A stretch of DNA of 64,000 nucleotides from Coprococcus ammoniilyticus (GCF_025567345.1 NZ_JAOQJS010000006.1:186001-250000); one strand, 5' to 3'; counted from the first letter of the stretch, positions 8,327 to 18,258 are shown. Notes: a model not told the origin generated them from the letters alone. Numbers and translations: made by a program.

Positions 8327-10744
8327 ATGGACGATACAAATGCAAATCAGATCAATCCTTCGATCCGGGGACTGACAGAAAACGAAGTAAAGAAACGAAT
8401 CGAAAAAGGGCTGACGAATCAGACCGATATATCGACGGATAAAACGACGAAAGAGATCATTCTGTCGAATACACTTACATACTTTAACTTAATATTTCTT
8501 ATTATCACAGTATTATTGATCCTAGTTGGTTCTTTTCGGAACCTGACCTTTCTGCCGATCATCATAGGTAATACATTGATCGGTATCATACAGGAGCTGC
8601 GTGCGAAGAAGACACTGGAAAAAATGAATTTCTTAAATGCACCTCATGCAGATGTAGTCAGAGATGGGGTTTTACAGCAGATCCGTTCGGAAGAACTGGT
8701 AAAGGATGATGTCATTTTACTGACAACCGGAAAGCAGATCTGTGCAGATGCGGTTGTTATCGATGGCAGCATTCAGGTAAATGAATCCCTCCTTACCGGT
8801 GAAGCGGACGAGGTAGAAAAGACGAGCGGCAGTTCTCTGTTATCCGGCAGCTTTGTGGTGTCCGGTGAATGTTATGCCAGACTGGAAAAGGTCGGAAATG
8901 AATCCTATATCTCAAAACTCAGCATGGAAGCAAAGACCATGGGAAGCGGTGAACAGTCCGAGATGATCCGGTCGATCAACCTGATCGTAAAATGGGTTGG
9001 TATCATCATTATACCGATCGGTATTATTCTGTTCTGGCAGAGCCATTTCGTAAATGATGACTCGATCCGGAAGAGTGTAACCTCGACAGTTGCAGCTATC
9101 CTTGGTATGATCCCGGAGGGGTTATATCTTCTTACTACGATCGCACTGGCACTCAGTACGATGAATCTGGCAAAACGAAAAGTCCTGCTGCACGATATGA
9201 AAAGTATCGAGACGTTGGCGCGTGTCGATGTGCTGTGCGTGGATAAGACCGGAACGATCACAGAGCCTGTTATGAGTATCAAGGATGTATTCTTAAGTAA
9301 GGATAGCCGGAATCCGTTAAAGACGACGGACGAATTAAAAGGGCTGCTGATTGATTATACAGCAGCGTCACAGGATAATAACGCTACGATGGAGGCATTG
9401 AAGAAATATGCCGATGAGGCAGACGGTAGTGTCGGAAAACACAGAGTACCGCTTGACCGTCTGGCATTTTCATCCAGTTTGAAATACGGCAGTATTACAT
9501 TTTCGGATGGCATCTATCTGCTTGGCGCACCGGAATTCATCATGCGGGATGATTATGCGTCAATCGAGAAAGAGATCCTTCCTTATGCCGAAAAGGGAGA
9601 TCGTGTGCTGTTATTTGGAAGATATGAAGGAAGCAGTATTGCAAACGGATTATCTGACAGAGTAACACCGCTTGGCTTTGTGGCACTGGCAAATCCGATC
9701 CGTGAAAATGCGGTAAAGACCTTTGCATACTTTAAGAGTCAGGATGTAGCGATCAAGGTTATATCCGGTGATAATCCAAAGACGGTATCACAGATCGCAG
9801 TTCAGGCGGGTATTGACAACGCAGAAAGTTATGTGGATGCAACGACACTTGATACGGATACGAAGATTAAGAAAGCCGTACGGGAATATACGGTATTTGG
9901 CCGTGTGACGCCGAAGCAGAAGCAAAAGCTTGTGCAGGCACTTAAAAAGCAGGGGCATACCGTGGCGATGACAGGGGATGGTGTCAATGATATCCTTGCA
10001 ATGAAGGATGCGGATTGCAGTGTGGCGATGGCGTCTGGTAGTGAAGCTGCAACACAGGCAGCACAGGTCGTTTTGCTGGATTCAGATTTTGCACATATGC
10101 CGGATGTGGTATTCGAAGGACGACGGGTTGTAAATAATGTACAGCGTTCCGCCAGTCTGTTCCTTGTTAAGAATATATTCTCACTGTTGATGTCGCTGTT
10201 CTCGGTTATCTTTATGATCACCTATCCGCTGGAACCGGCACAGATCTCATTGGTCAGTATGTTTACGATCGGTGCTCCCGGATTTCTGCTGGCACTCGAA
10301 CCGAACAGAGACCGGATCAAAGGACATTTCCTTACAAATGTTATGTTCAAAGCATTTCCGGGTGGCCTTACTGATGTAATTGCGGTTGGTGCGTTGGTAA
10401 TCTGCGGTGAGGTATTTGCCCTGCCGGGAGAAAGCATCGGTACGATTGCAACAATGGTGCTTTGCGTTGTAGGCTTCATGATCCTGTTTAAGATCAGTGA
10501 GCCGTTAAACAAGATGAAATATGGTGTGATCGGACTGAACATCGTTGGATTTATATTCTCGGGATTTTTCCTGAAGAAGTTATTTGCATTGACCGATCTG
10601 TCAAATATCTGCGTACTGCTTATGGTGGTATTCGGATTTGCGGCAGAATCTTTGTTCCGCTACCTCACCCTGTTGGTGGAGAAGCTGCAGGAATACTATA
10701 AAAAGAAAAAGCCAAAGCTTAAGAAATATCTGGAGCTTAAATAG
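8327..10744 (+). CDS. Cation-translocating P-type ATPase (CtpE-like)
   Basis: An 805-residue ion pump. The actuator loop contains LTGEADE (near 158). Segment 4 has MIPEGL near residue 263, as in Ca2+ or Mn2+ type pumps. The phosphorylation motif DKTGTIT starts near residue 306, and the hinge TGDGVND is near 549. No N-terminal Cys-rich metal-binding domain is present, which argues against a Cu or Zn pump. The C-terminal half gives further membrane segments and ends in a Lys-rich tail. Of the families I know it is closest to the CtpE-type calcium ATPases of actinobacteria and firmicutes; the ion itself is inference. Single gene with its own terminator. Confidence 0.88.
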   Translation: MDDTNANQINPSIRGLTENEVKKRIEKGLTNQTDISTDKTTKEIILSNTLTYFNLIFLIITVLLILVGSFRNLTFLPIIIGNTLIGIIQELRAKKTLEKMNFLNAPHADVVRDGVLQQIRSEELVKDDVILLTTGKQICADAVVIDGSIQVNESLLTGEADEVEKTSGSSLLSGSFVVSGECYARLEKVGNESYISKLSMEAKTMGSGEQSEMIRSINLIVKWVGIIIIPIGIILFWQSHFVNDDSIRKSVTSTVAAILGMIPEGLYLLTTIALALSTMNLAKRKVLLHDMKSIETLARVDVLCVDKTGTITEPVMSIKDVFLSKDSRNPLKTTDELKGLLIDYTAASQDNNATMEALKKYADEADGSVGKHRVPLDRLAFSSSLKYGSITFSDGIYLLGAPEFIMRDDYASIEKEILPYAEKGDRVLLFGRYEGSSIANGLSDRVTPLGFVALANPIRENAVKTFAYFKSQDVAIKVISGDNPKTVSQIAVQAGIDNAESYVDATTLDTDTKIKKAVREYTVFGRVTPKQKQKLVQALKKQGHTVAMTGDGVNDILAMKDADCSVAMASGSEAATQAAQVVLLDSDFAHMPDVVFEGRRVVNNVQRSASLFLVKNIFSLLMSLFSVIFMITYPLEPAQISLVSMFTIGAPGFLLALEPNRDRIKGHFLTNVMFKAFPGGLTDVIAVGALVICGEVFALPGESIGTIATMVLCVVGFMILFKISEPLNKMKYGVIGLNIVGFIFSGFFLKKLFALTDLSNICVLLMVVFGFAAESLFRYLTLLVEKLQEYYKKKKPKLKKYLELK

Positions 10745-10748
10745 AGAC

Positions 10749-10783
10749 AGGCAGCCTACAAAGCAGGGCTGCCTAATTTTTTT
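10749..10783 (+). terminator. Terminator of the P-type ATPase gene
   Basis: AGGCAGCC (10749-10756) pairs with GGCTGCCT (10767-10774), followed by aa and seven T. Confidence 0.9.
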
Positions 10784-10800
10784 GAGGTCAGAAAAAATCC

Positions 10801-10831
10801 TTGACTTGGAGTGAAGTCAAAGGCCTATAGT
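10801..10831 (+). promoter_or_regulatory. MerR-family-type promoter/operator of the flavodoxin gene
   Basis: TTGACT (10801-10806) and TATAGT (10826-10831) are 19 bases apart. The spacer contains the inverted repeat TTGACTT-N6-AAGTCAA (10801-10820). Overlong spacing with a dyad between the boxes is the hallmark of MerR-activated promoters. No merR gene lies in this window. Confidence 0.75.
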
Positions 10832-10882
10832 GAGAAAGTAAGTTATAATAGAAGAAAAATAAAAGAAAAGGAGATCATCATT

Positions 10883-11365
10883 ATGAGTAAGAAATTAGTA
10901 GCATATTTTTCAGCAAGCGGAGTTACTGCAAAGGCAGCAGAGAAACTGGCAAAGGCAGCAGATGCAGATCTTTTTGAGATCAAACCGGTACAGCCATATA
11001 CAAGAGCAGATCTGGACTGGATGAATAAAAAGAGCAGAAGCAGCATAGAGATGGCAGATAAATCTTCCAGACCGGAAATCGCAGAAAAGGTTTCTAATAT
11101 GGCAGACTATGACGTGATCTTTGTAGGCTTCCCAATCTGGTGGTATGTAGCACCAACGATCATTAACACATTCTTGGAGCAGTATGATCTGTCCGGTAAG
11201 AAGATCGTGTTATTTGCAACCTCCGGCGGAAGCGGATTCGGTAAGACAGTTGAGAACCTGAAAGGCAGTGTGGCAGCAGATACTGTTATCAAGGAAGGCA
11301 AACTGTTAAATGGCAGTATCTCAGAAGCGGAGCTTCGTGTCTGGGCGAAAGAGATTGCAGAGTAG
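10883..11365 (+). CDS. Flavodoxin
   Basis: A 160-residue FMN protein. It opens MSKKLVAYFSASGVTAKAAE, where the SASGVT stretch is the phosphate-binding loop. The GFPIWWYVAPTIINTFLE segment near 90 and FATSGGSGFG near 118 match the FMN-contacting loops of the flavodoxin_4 group. It likely serves as an NAD(P)H-dependent one-electron carrier or quinone-type reductase partner. The start is ATG 10883, preceded by AAAAGGAG; an in-frame codon at 10811 lies inside the promoter and cannot be used. Regulation by an unlinked MerR-type activator is likely from the promoter. A 32-codon remnant follows immediately. Confidence 0.9.
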   Translation: MSKKLVAYFSASGVTAKAAEKLAKAADADLFEIKPVQPYTRADLDWMNKKSRSSIEMADKSSRPEIAEKVSNMADYDVIFVGFPIWWYVAPTIINTFLEQYDLSGKKIVLFATSGGSGFGKTVENLKGSVAADTVIKEGKLLNGSISEAELRVWAKEIAE

Positions 11366-11369
11366 GGGT

Positions 11370-11468
11370 GTTGCATATCTGGAAGAATTATATGTACCAC
11401 ATCCGATCGTTGGCGCGATCAAAGAGAATCCAAAACCCGGCGTAGTGCTGCTGGATGAGAAGAAATAA
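11370..11468 (+). pseudogene. C-terminal remnant of an unidentified protein
   Basis: Starting right after the flavodoxin stop, a different frame reads VAYLEELYVPHPIVGAIKEN and continues to PGVVLLDEKK before TAA. It has no start codon or ribosome site, but composition and codon use look coding. The pattern (YLEELYVPHPIVG) looks like the end of a metabolic enzyme, possibly an oxidoreductase partner of the flavodoxin. I cannot name the family. A frameshift or deletion that removed the upstream part would explain it. Confidence 0.5.
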
Positions 11469-11487
11469 TCAGATGTGTTTGTGCGTA

Positions 11488-11536
11488 TTGACATCTCATT
11501 TTATTTCTTATAAAATTAATGATACAGTACGTATCA
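11488..11536 (+). promoter_or_regulatory. Promoter and palindromic operator of the TetR-family gene
   Basis: TTGACA (11488-11493) and TAAAAT (11511-11516) are 17 bases apart. Directly downstream is the palindrome TGATAC-N5-GTATCA (11520-11536), at the expected transcription start. This is a typical autorepression site for a TetR regulator. Confidence 0.7.
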
Positions 11537-11551
11537 AAAAGGAACACGGTA

Positions 11552-12202
11552 ATGAACAAATCAGAGAAACAAAAAGCAAAAGAAAATGAACGTCGACAGC
11601 GGATCCTGGATACTGCATTTCGAATCTTTGTAGAAAAGAAGATTGAAGCGGTAAGTATGGGCGAGATCGCTGAGGCGGTCGGTATCGGCAGGGCGACCTT
11701 ATTCCGGTGCTATTCGAATAAGACAGAGCTTGTAATTGCAGTCTGTGCGGCACAGTGGAAAGCATATCTGGACGAGCTGGATCAGAACAGACCAATCTCA
11801 TCGGTTCAGGATATTCCGGCAGTCGGACGATTCATATTCACGCTGGACAGTTATATTGAAATGTATCTGAACCATAAGGAACTGCTTCAGTACAATGATA
11901 ACTTTAATCACTACGTCACACATGAGGGCGTAGATCCGGAACAGCTTGAGAAGCTTCATGCGTCGGTGTATTCGGCTGATACCCGATTGCATATGATGTA
12001 TGAGAAAGCAAAGGAAGATCATACCCTTCGCACGGATATACCGGAGGATGAATTTATCCGTGTGACCGTACATACGATGATGGCAGCATGTACCTACTAC
12101 GCGGGAGGCTTTATATGGGGCGCAGAGGATAACAGGGATTATATGCCGGAGTTGATACGTTTAAAGGAAATGATCATAAACTATGCGACAGCATCCGTAT
12201 AA
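11552..12202 (+). CDS. TetR/AcrR-family transcriptional regulator
   Basis: A 216-residue regulator. The N-terminal helix-turn-helix reads RRQRILDTAFRIFVEKKIEA followed by VSMGEIAEAVGIGRATLFRC (about residues 12-51). The remaining all-helical part is the ligand and dimer domain. The start at 11552 follows AAGGA. The in-frame ATG at 11519 is rejected because it lies at or before the predicted transcription start and overlaps the operator. The likely target is its own promoter; other targets may be the flavodoxin or the large surface-protein gene that follows 59 bases downstream. Confidence 0.88.
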   Translation: MNKSEKQKAKENERRQRILDTAFRIFVEKKIEAVSMGEIAEAVGIGRATLFRCYSNKTELVIAVCAAQWKAYLDELDQNRPISSVQDIPAVGRFIFTLDSYIEMYLNHKELLQYNDNFNHYVTHEGVDPEQLEKLHASVYSADTRLHMMYEKAKEDHTLRTDIPEDEFIRVTVHTMMAACTYYAGGFIWGAEDNRDYMPELIRLKEMIINYATASV

Positions 12203-12261
12203 CAGAATGTAGGGGTGCTAGGGATATAAGGGATACGTGCATGAATGAAAGGGAGGTAAAT

Positions 12262-15200
12262 ATGAGTAAATTAAAAACAAAGAGAAAAAAGCATTATCTG
12301 GCAGCCGCCGTGCTTGCTATGCTTGCGGTTGCGACGCCGATAACGCTTTATGGGTCTGTGACAACGTATGCACAGACGGATGACGCGGCCGGGGCAGAAT
12401 CTGGTGAAGATGCTGGTGAAGTAACCAATGAAGAAACCGGATATCACTATCAGAAGACTGGTGAACCATTGGTGGAGGAAAAAGATAACAACGGAAATAT
12501 ATGGCGGATCTATGCAGCTGCAGAAAATACAGCAGATACGGAAGCTACGGCAGACACAGCAGCTGCAGTGGATACAGAAGATACATCAGTGAAAAAATAT
12601 ATTGCTACGATCACATATGGAGGCGTAGATACAAACAGCAGCAGGGCTGGTGAGTTTAGTGTATTCTCAGGTTATGCAGACGTATTTGCCAAGTACAATA
12701 TCGTGCAGGTAGAAGTTGGAGAAGGACTGACATATTTTAATGTATATAGTCCACCAGAAAATCTCCAGTATGAATATATCTATCTTCCAAGTACGATGCA
12801 GAAATTAACAACAGCACTGGTGCAGCAACAGAAGAAGCTGAAGGAGATCACGATTCCGGCATCTGTTACAGAATTCAATTCAGGTTCGTTCAATCATGGC
12901 ATGTTCTATATGGATGAGTCACTGGAGAAGATTACATTTGAGGAAGGATGCAAGCTTACTTCATTTGGAAAGAATGTTCAAAATTTACTTTACGGTTGTA
13001 AGTCTTTAAAAGAATTTACGGTTCCGGCTTCCATTGAAACGATACCGGAGAGGTGCTTTTATAATTCACAGTATCTTGAGACGATCCGGTTCGAAAAAGG
13101 CTCAAAGGTTGAAAGCATAGGAAAGGAAGCTTTTTATGCCTGTTGCGCTTTGAAAGATGTTGAATTAGCGGAAGGACTTACAACGATCGGAGAATCAGCA
13201 TTTCGAAATCTGGATCAGATAGAGAAGCTTGTGATTCCTGGTACAGTCACAACGATTGGTATATGTGCATTTTATGACTGTGACGGATTACAGGAGATCG
13301 CAATTCCGGATTCCGTGACATCAATTGGAAAAGCAGCATTTGCATATTGCAGGAATGTTACCGATATAAAACTTCCTAATCGGTTAGAGACGATTGAAGA
13401 GCAGGCTTTCATGGGATGCTCAATGGTAACATCACTCCGGATTCCGGACAGTGTTAAGACAATTAAAAATGAAGCGTTCCGTTATATATATATAACCGAG
13501 CTGCCGTATATGCAGAACGTGACTACCATTGGAACCCGGGCATTTAGCATCAGTAGTAATCTGCGAAGCCTTGAATATCCAAAATGCTTGACGGATTTTA
13601 CAGCGACTTCATTGGATGGTGGCGGAAATGCAAAAATCAGGTACATAACATTTGAAGACGGATGTGCCTTGAATACCTTGCCGGAAGGCTTATTTTCTAC
13701 ATATAAAGAAAATAATACAAATCTGAAAGAACAACGTGAGATTAAGCTTCCTCTTTCTTTAAAAGAGTTAAATATGAATGTATTTTGTGGTTCGTGGAAC
13801 AGAACGATAGTGGAGATTCCGCACACAGATAAGGATTCTTTGCAGTTAACTTTAACAGATTATGGAACTACATCGAAAGAGACGATAGGGAAAAGCTTAA
13901 AGATGATGTATTATACAGTACATTCATTTGAGGTTTACAGATGCCTGACGGAGACCTTTGGTGTGCCAAGAGATCACATCACTTTCCATGAGGAAAAGGT
14001 GGGCTGGAAGTTGACCGGTGTAAAGGATGGCATATATACCTATACGGCAGAATGTAGTACATGTGGAGAAGTCAGCAAGAGCTTGACCTATGATGAAAAT
14101 GGATTTGCAACGGTGGATGGTTCCTATCAGCCGGCTGAGCAGGTCACGGCGGAGAATTGTAAGGCGTTTGGATTAGACGAAAATTATATAGGATACTATG
14201 CAGTAAGCAATGCCGGACAGTTATACTGGTTTGCTGATTATGTAAATGGTGATGGAGATGATGCTACACCGCATCTGTCAGAGAGCGTCGTTCTCTGTGA
14301 GGATATCGAGATGAATGATACAAGCAAGTTGGATTCATGGACGATTGATACGACAGATGTGATCAACTGGCCGGCGATTGGAGCATTTAATGTAAATTTT
14401 GATAATTATAACATTGTATATCAGGGAACCTTTGACGGAAATCATAAGACGATCCGGGGATTGTACCGGAGAAATCGAGGTGAGAATAATGAGGCTGGTC
14501 TGATCGGCTATATTGGTAAATCGGGAGCATTAAAAGATCTGACGATAGAGAAATCTTTTGTAATGGGAAGTTCCGTATTTGTCGGATTAAATAACGGATC
14601 AGTAACAAACTGTACAGCGGGAGCCATGCGCACAAGGTATTGTGGACATGGTGGAGCAATCTTTGTATACAGAAATTACGGAGTTATGGATGCCTGTGTG
14701 AATACAGCAGCTGTAGATTGGATCGATACACAGCGTGAACATTGCTATGGTATTGTAATGTCGAATAACGGCGTTGTAAAAAATTGTATAAACAAGGGGA
14801 AAATCAATAATGAAGGAGGATCCTATGCCGGAGATGTGGGAGGAATCTGCGCCTGGAATCAGGGTAAGATCCTGAACTGCTCCAATGAAGCATCAATTAC
14901 ATCAACAGGTCATGCATCCGGTATTGTAAGAAATAACAGAGGATACGTTGCTAACTGCGTTAATACAGGAGCACTTACAGGAACATATGTCGGAGGCATT
15001 GCAGCAGGAACCGGTGCGGCAGAAGGCGGTGATGTAATAATCGTAAATCCATCCATTGGCGGATGGGATGATACAACGGGAGGATCTTCATCTGATTCAG
15101 GAAGCGGTTCTACAGGAGAAGAGGAGAAACTAATTCCGGTTTCTCTGTCACAGTATGGAATCTATTATTGTTATAATACAGGATCTGTTACAGCATCGAA

Positions 15201-18168
15201 TAGTTGTGCAGGCGGTATTGCTGCCGATGCAATAGGCAGTAAGGGTACGATCTACGGATGTTATAATACAGGGGATGTTGAGGGTGGTTCCCATACCGGA
15301 GGCATTGTAGGAAGTGCAGAGAATGTGTTGATAAGGGACTGCTATAATTATTCAACCGATATAAGGACAACAGATGTTGCAACCAGCTTCCAGAATAATG
15401 AACCGCATGCATTTGCAGCGCCTATTGCAGGTTGTGTTTCATCTTATTTGGGAAATGCAGTGGTATCTAACTGCTACTATGTGGGAGACAGTGATGCGGA
15501 AGCTTACGGATATTCCATGGATTTGAAGGGACATAAGGTGACATTTACAGATAATGAAGCTATGACAGTGGAAGAGTTTGAATCCGGTAAGGCTGCCTGG
15601 AAGCTGCAGAATGCGGTCAATGAAGATTTGAAGGCTGCCGGAGGAAAGCAGTTATTTGTATGGGAACAGATAATAACCGGAGCGGCATTTAGTAAATATC
15701 CGAATCTTAAGTTGACAGAGAAAGAAACAGACAGAACTGTTATGCAGATGACTTTCCATTACACGACCGGTGGTAAAGATCTTGCAGGATATGGATATAC
15801 AAATTATAACCATGCGGTTACCGAGGATCAGGCACCGACTGTAGCAGGAAAGAATGATGCGGTTCATACATTTGACTGGTATGAAGATAAGGAACTTACG
15901 ACCTTATATGATTTTGCACATGTATTAACGACAGATGAAGATGTATATTCAAAGACATATGATCTGTATACTCTGGAATTCAAGCTGGCAGAAGGCAGTC
16001 ATGCGGCAGCAAGTATCGATAAGAAGAAGGTAACAGAGATTATCACGGAGACGGATGAGACTGTTGTATTTACAGTCACACCGGATGCAGGCTACATATT
16101 AGAAAGCGTAACCTTAGACGGAGAGACGTTGGAGCCGGATGAGGATGGCAATTACACGATCTCAGGTATTAAGACAAATCATATAGTAGAGATCACGACC
16201 AAGGAAACGGAAGTTACATTTACCTACAAAGCCGGTGAACATGGAACAGTAAAATGGGTAGGTGATAAGACCGGTTCCGGTGAACTGACAGAGACGATCA
16301 AGGCAGTAAGTGGAACGCCAAAGGGAGTTCTTCCAGTAGCAGATCTTGGCTGGCATTTCGTGAAGTGGGTTGACAGCAAGGAGGGTCGTCCGTCCTATTC
16401 CATAACCGGACTCTATCCAACTGCGGTAAACGGTGTTTTTGAGGGTGAGACCTACACAGCAATCTTTGAAAAGAATATAGAGACCTACGCGATCTCCGGA
16501 ACTGTTCGCGATCCGGAAGGCAATCCTGTACCGGGTGTAACAGTTAAATTAAAAGGAAACGATGATACAAAAAAGACGACATCAGCAGAAGATGGCTCTT
16601 ATCGGTTCGAGAAATTAGAAGAGGCAGAATATCAGTTAGCAGCTATAAAGTACTATGAGAATAACTGGAAGGCAGAGAGTGAAACAGTCGGTGTCAGATT
16701 AGAGGAATCGGATGTAACCGGTCGGGATCTTAAGCTTTCGATGAACAGAGCGACAAATACGAAACCTGAAGGAATCATCGAGTATTACAGAGTTACTCTT
16801 ACAGAGAATGCGCGGGACTATCTGGAAGAGACAGGTGGCGACGTAGTTGAAGACTCAGACTATACATTATCGGCAAGAGATCGATACAGCAATGCCCATG
16901 CGGTTGTCTATGTATATGAAGCGGTGAGGGGATTTGATGGTAACTATTATAAACTGTCTGATGAAGTGGCAGAGGCACTTAAGACGGATGGCAGATGCTA
17001 TACCATTAAGAACATTGGAAAAGACTACATCATAGATGTGAAGGCAGAAGATGTGATCCCGAACCGGTATGAGGTTACGATCCCATCCGGTGGAGATGAT
17101 TATACGATCCTTCCGGAGAAAGAGGGAGAAACGATCAGTTATGGCGAGGATTATTCCTTTACAGTTAAGGTTACAGACGGCCGATGTGTTCTTGTATCTG
17201 CAAATGGCACAAGGATAGAATTTGCAGATGGAAAGTATACGATCAAGAATGTGACAAAGCCACAGGAGATCACGGTAGAATTTGCAGATGAACATACCTG
17301 GGAAGAATGGAAGACCGTTACACCTGCTACTTATGATGCGGCAGGAGAAGAAGCAAGAACCTGTTCTGTATGTGGAGCAGTGGAGACAAGAGCGCTGGCA
17401 CAGCTTATCTGCAAGCATGTATCAAAGCGTCTGGTAACAGATAAGAAAGCAACCTGTACGGCGGCAGGAAGCGGACATTATGTTTGTGATACATGTGGAA
17501 AGACAGTGCAGACAAATGTCAGTATAGCAGCAAAGGGTCATACCTGGAGTGCATGGACAGTGACAGTGAAGCCGACTACCTCAAAGGCAGGGGAAGAAAG
17601 CAGAATCTGTTCTGTATGTAAGAAGGCTGAGAAACGTCAGGTCAGCAAGTTGAGCCAGAAAAAATATAAGATCACTTATAAGTTAAATAAGGGTAAGAAT
17701 AACAAGAAGAATCCGAAGACTTATACATCAGCGAAGAAAGTTGTACTGAAAAAGCCGACCCGGAAAGGATATGCATTCAAGGGATGGTATACAAATAGTA
17801 ATTATACGAAGAAGATAACCTCGATCAAGAAAGGTTCAAAGAAGAATTACACCTTATATGCGAAGTGGTCGAAGGTAAAGGTGAAGAAGGCAACCGGACT
17901 TAAGGTTACGAACACAAAGGGAAAGAATCTGGTTGTGAAGTATTCCAAGGTATCCGGGGCAAAGGGATATCAGATCACATACGCGACCAATTCTAAGTTC
18001 ACCAAGAGTAAGAAGGTCGTCAATACAACGAAGAGAACGAAGACCATAAAGAAGCTGAAAAAAGGAAAGACCTATTATGTACGGGTCCGTGCATATAAGA
18101 AGGATTCCACAGGCAGGAAAGTATATGGTAAATACAGTAAAGTAATGAAGGTCAAGATAACAAAATAA
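12262..18168 (+). CDS. Giant secreted multidomain protein with BspA-type leucine-rich repeats
   Basis: 1968 residues. A Sec signal peptide (KTKRKKHYLAAAVLAMLAVA) ends near residue 37. BspA/LRR_5 repeats of the form LETIEEQAFMGCSMVTSLRI cover about 120-500. Gly/Cys-rich GLUG-like repeats (IYGCYNTGDVEGGSHTGGIV) cover about 700-1075. A carboxypeptidase-regulatory-like fold starts at YAISGTVRDPEGNPVPGVTV (about 1410). Three CxxC units (CSVCG, CDTCG, CSVCK) lie at about 1700-1790. An InlB/Flg_new repeat (GYAFKGWYTNSNYTKKIT) and an FN3-like domain finish the chain. There is no LPXTG or membrane anchor; the last 170 residues are very Lys-rich, which may hold it to anionic wall polymers. It is probably an adhesin or host- or fibre-binding protein. 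Start 12262 follows GGGAGG; the upstream ATG at 12241 has no ribosome site. Confidence 0.85.
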   Translation: MSKLKTKRKKHYLAAAVLAMLAVATPITLYGSVTTYAQTDDAAGAESGEDAGEVTNEETGYHYQKTGEPLVEEKDNNGNIWRIYAAAENTADTEATADTAAAVDTEDTSVKKYIATITYGGVDTNSSRAGEFSVFSGYADVFAKYNIVQVEVGEGLTYFNVYSPPENLQYEYIYLPSTMQKLTTALVQQQKKLKEITIPASVTEFNSGSFNHGMFYMDESLEKITFEEGCKLTSFGKNVQNLLYGCKSLKEFTVPASIETIPERCFYNSQYLETIRFEKGSKVESIGKEAFYACCALKDVELAEGLTTIGESAFRNLDQIEKLVIPGTVTTIGICAFYDCDGLQEIAIPDSVTSIGKAAFAYCRNVTDIKLPNRLETIEEQAFMGCSMVTSLRIPDSVKTIKNEAFRYIYITELPYMQNVTTIGTRAFSISSNLRSLEYPKCLTDFTATSLDGGGNAKIRYITFEDGCALNTLPEGLFSTYKENNTNLKEQREIKLPLSLKELNMNVFCGSWNRTIVEIPHTDKDSLQLTLTDYGTTSKETIGKSLKMMYYTVHSFEVYRCLTETFGVPRDHITFHEEKVGWKLTGVKDGIYTYTAECSTCGEVSKSLTYDENGFATVDGSYQPAEQVTAENCKAFGLDENYIGYYAVSNAGQLYWFADYVNGDGDDATPHLSESVVLCEDIEMNDTSKLDSWTIDTTDVINWPAIGAFNVNFDNYNIVYQGTFDGNHKTIRGLYRRNRGENNEAGLIGYIGKSGALKDLTIEKSFVMGSSVFVGLNNGSVTNCTAGAMRTRYCGHGGAIFVYRNYGVMDACVNTAAVDWIDTQREHCYGIVMSNNGVVKNCINKGKINNEGGSYAGDVGGICAWNQGKILNCSNEASITSTGHASGIVRNNRGYVANCVNTGALTGTYVGGIAAGTGAAEGGDVIIVNPSIGGWDDTTGGSSSDSGSGSTGEEEKLIPVSLSQYGIYYCYNTGSVTASNSCAGGIAADAIGSKGTIYGCYNTGDVEGGSHTGGIVGSAENVLIRDCYNYSTDIRTTDVATSFQNNEPHAFAAPIAGCVSSYLGNAVVSNCYYVGDSDAEAYGYSMDLKGHKVTFTDNEAMTVEEFESGKAAWKLQNAVNEDLKAAGGKQLFVWEQIITGAAFSKYPNLKLTEKETDRTVMQMTFHYTTGGKDLAGYGYTNYNHAVTEDQAPTVAGKNDAVHTFDWYEDKELTTLYDFAHVLTTDEDVYSKTYDLYTLEFKLAEGSHAAASIDKKKVTEIITETDETVVFTVTPDAGYILESVTLDGETLEPDEDGNYTISGIKTNHIVEITTKETEVTFTYKAGEHGTVKWVGDKTGSGELTETIKAVSGTPKGVLPVADLGWHFVKWVDSKEGRPSYSITGLYPTAVNGVFEGETYTAIFEKNIETYAISGTVRDPEGNPVPGVTVKLKGNDDTKKTTSAEDGSYRFEKLEEAEYQLAAIKYYENNWKAESETVGVRLEESDVTGRDLKLSMNRATNTKPEGIIEYYRVTLTENARDYLEETGGDVVEDSDYTLSARDRYSNAHAVVYVYEAVRGFDGNYYKLSDEVAEALKTDGRCYTIKNIGKDYIIDVKAEDVIPNRYEVTIPSGGDDYTILPEKEGETISYGEDYSFTVKVTDGRCVLVSANGTRIEFADGKYTIKNVTKPQEITVEFADEHTWEEWKTVTPATYDAAGEEARTCSVCGAVETRALAQLICKHVSKRLVTDKKATCTAAGSGHYVCDTCGKTVQTNVSIAAKGHTWSAWTVTVKPTTSKAGEESRICSVCKKAEKRQVSKLSQKKYKITYKLNKGKNNKKNPKTYTSAKKVVLKKPTRKGYAFKGWYTNSNYTKKITSIKKGSKKNYTLYAKWSKVKVKKATGLKVTNTKGKNLVVKYSKVSGAKGYQITYATNSKFTKSKKVVNTTKRTKTIKKLKKGKTYYVRVRAYKKDSTGRKVYGKYSKVMKVKITK

Positions 18169-18201
18169 GATCAAGACAAAGGAGCATGATTAAGAATGCA
18201 A

Positions 18202-18243
18202 TCAGGGGCAGGATAAAAAGTTTGCTTTTTATCCTGCCCCTGA
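18202..18243. terminator. Bidirectional terminator between convergent genes
   Basis: A perfect 19-pair stem (18202-18220 with 18225-18243) has a 4-base loop. It includes five A before and five T after the loop, so it can act on both strands. Confidence 0.9.
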
Positions 18244-18258
18244 ATCTGATTATTCATT

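Noticed and set aside
11519..11551. Upstream ATG start for the TetR gene
   Set aside because: It lies at or upstream of the predicted transcription start and overlaps the palindrome; the ATG at 11552 has a ribosome site.
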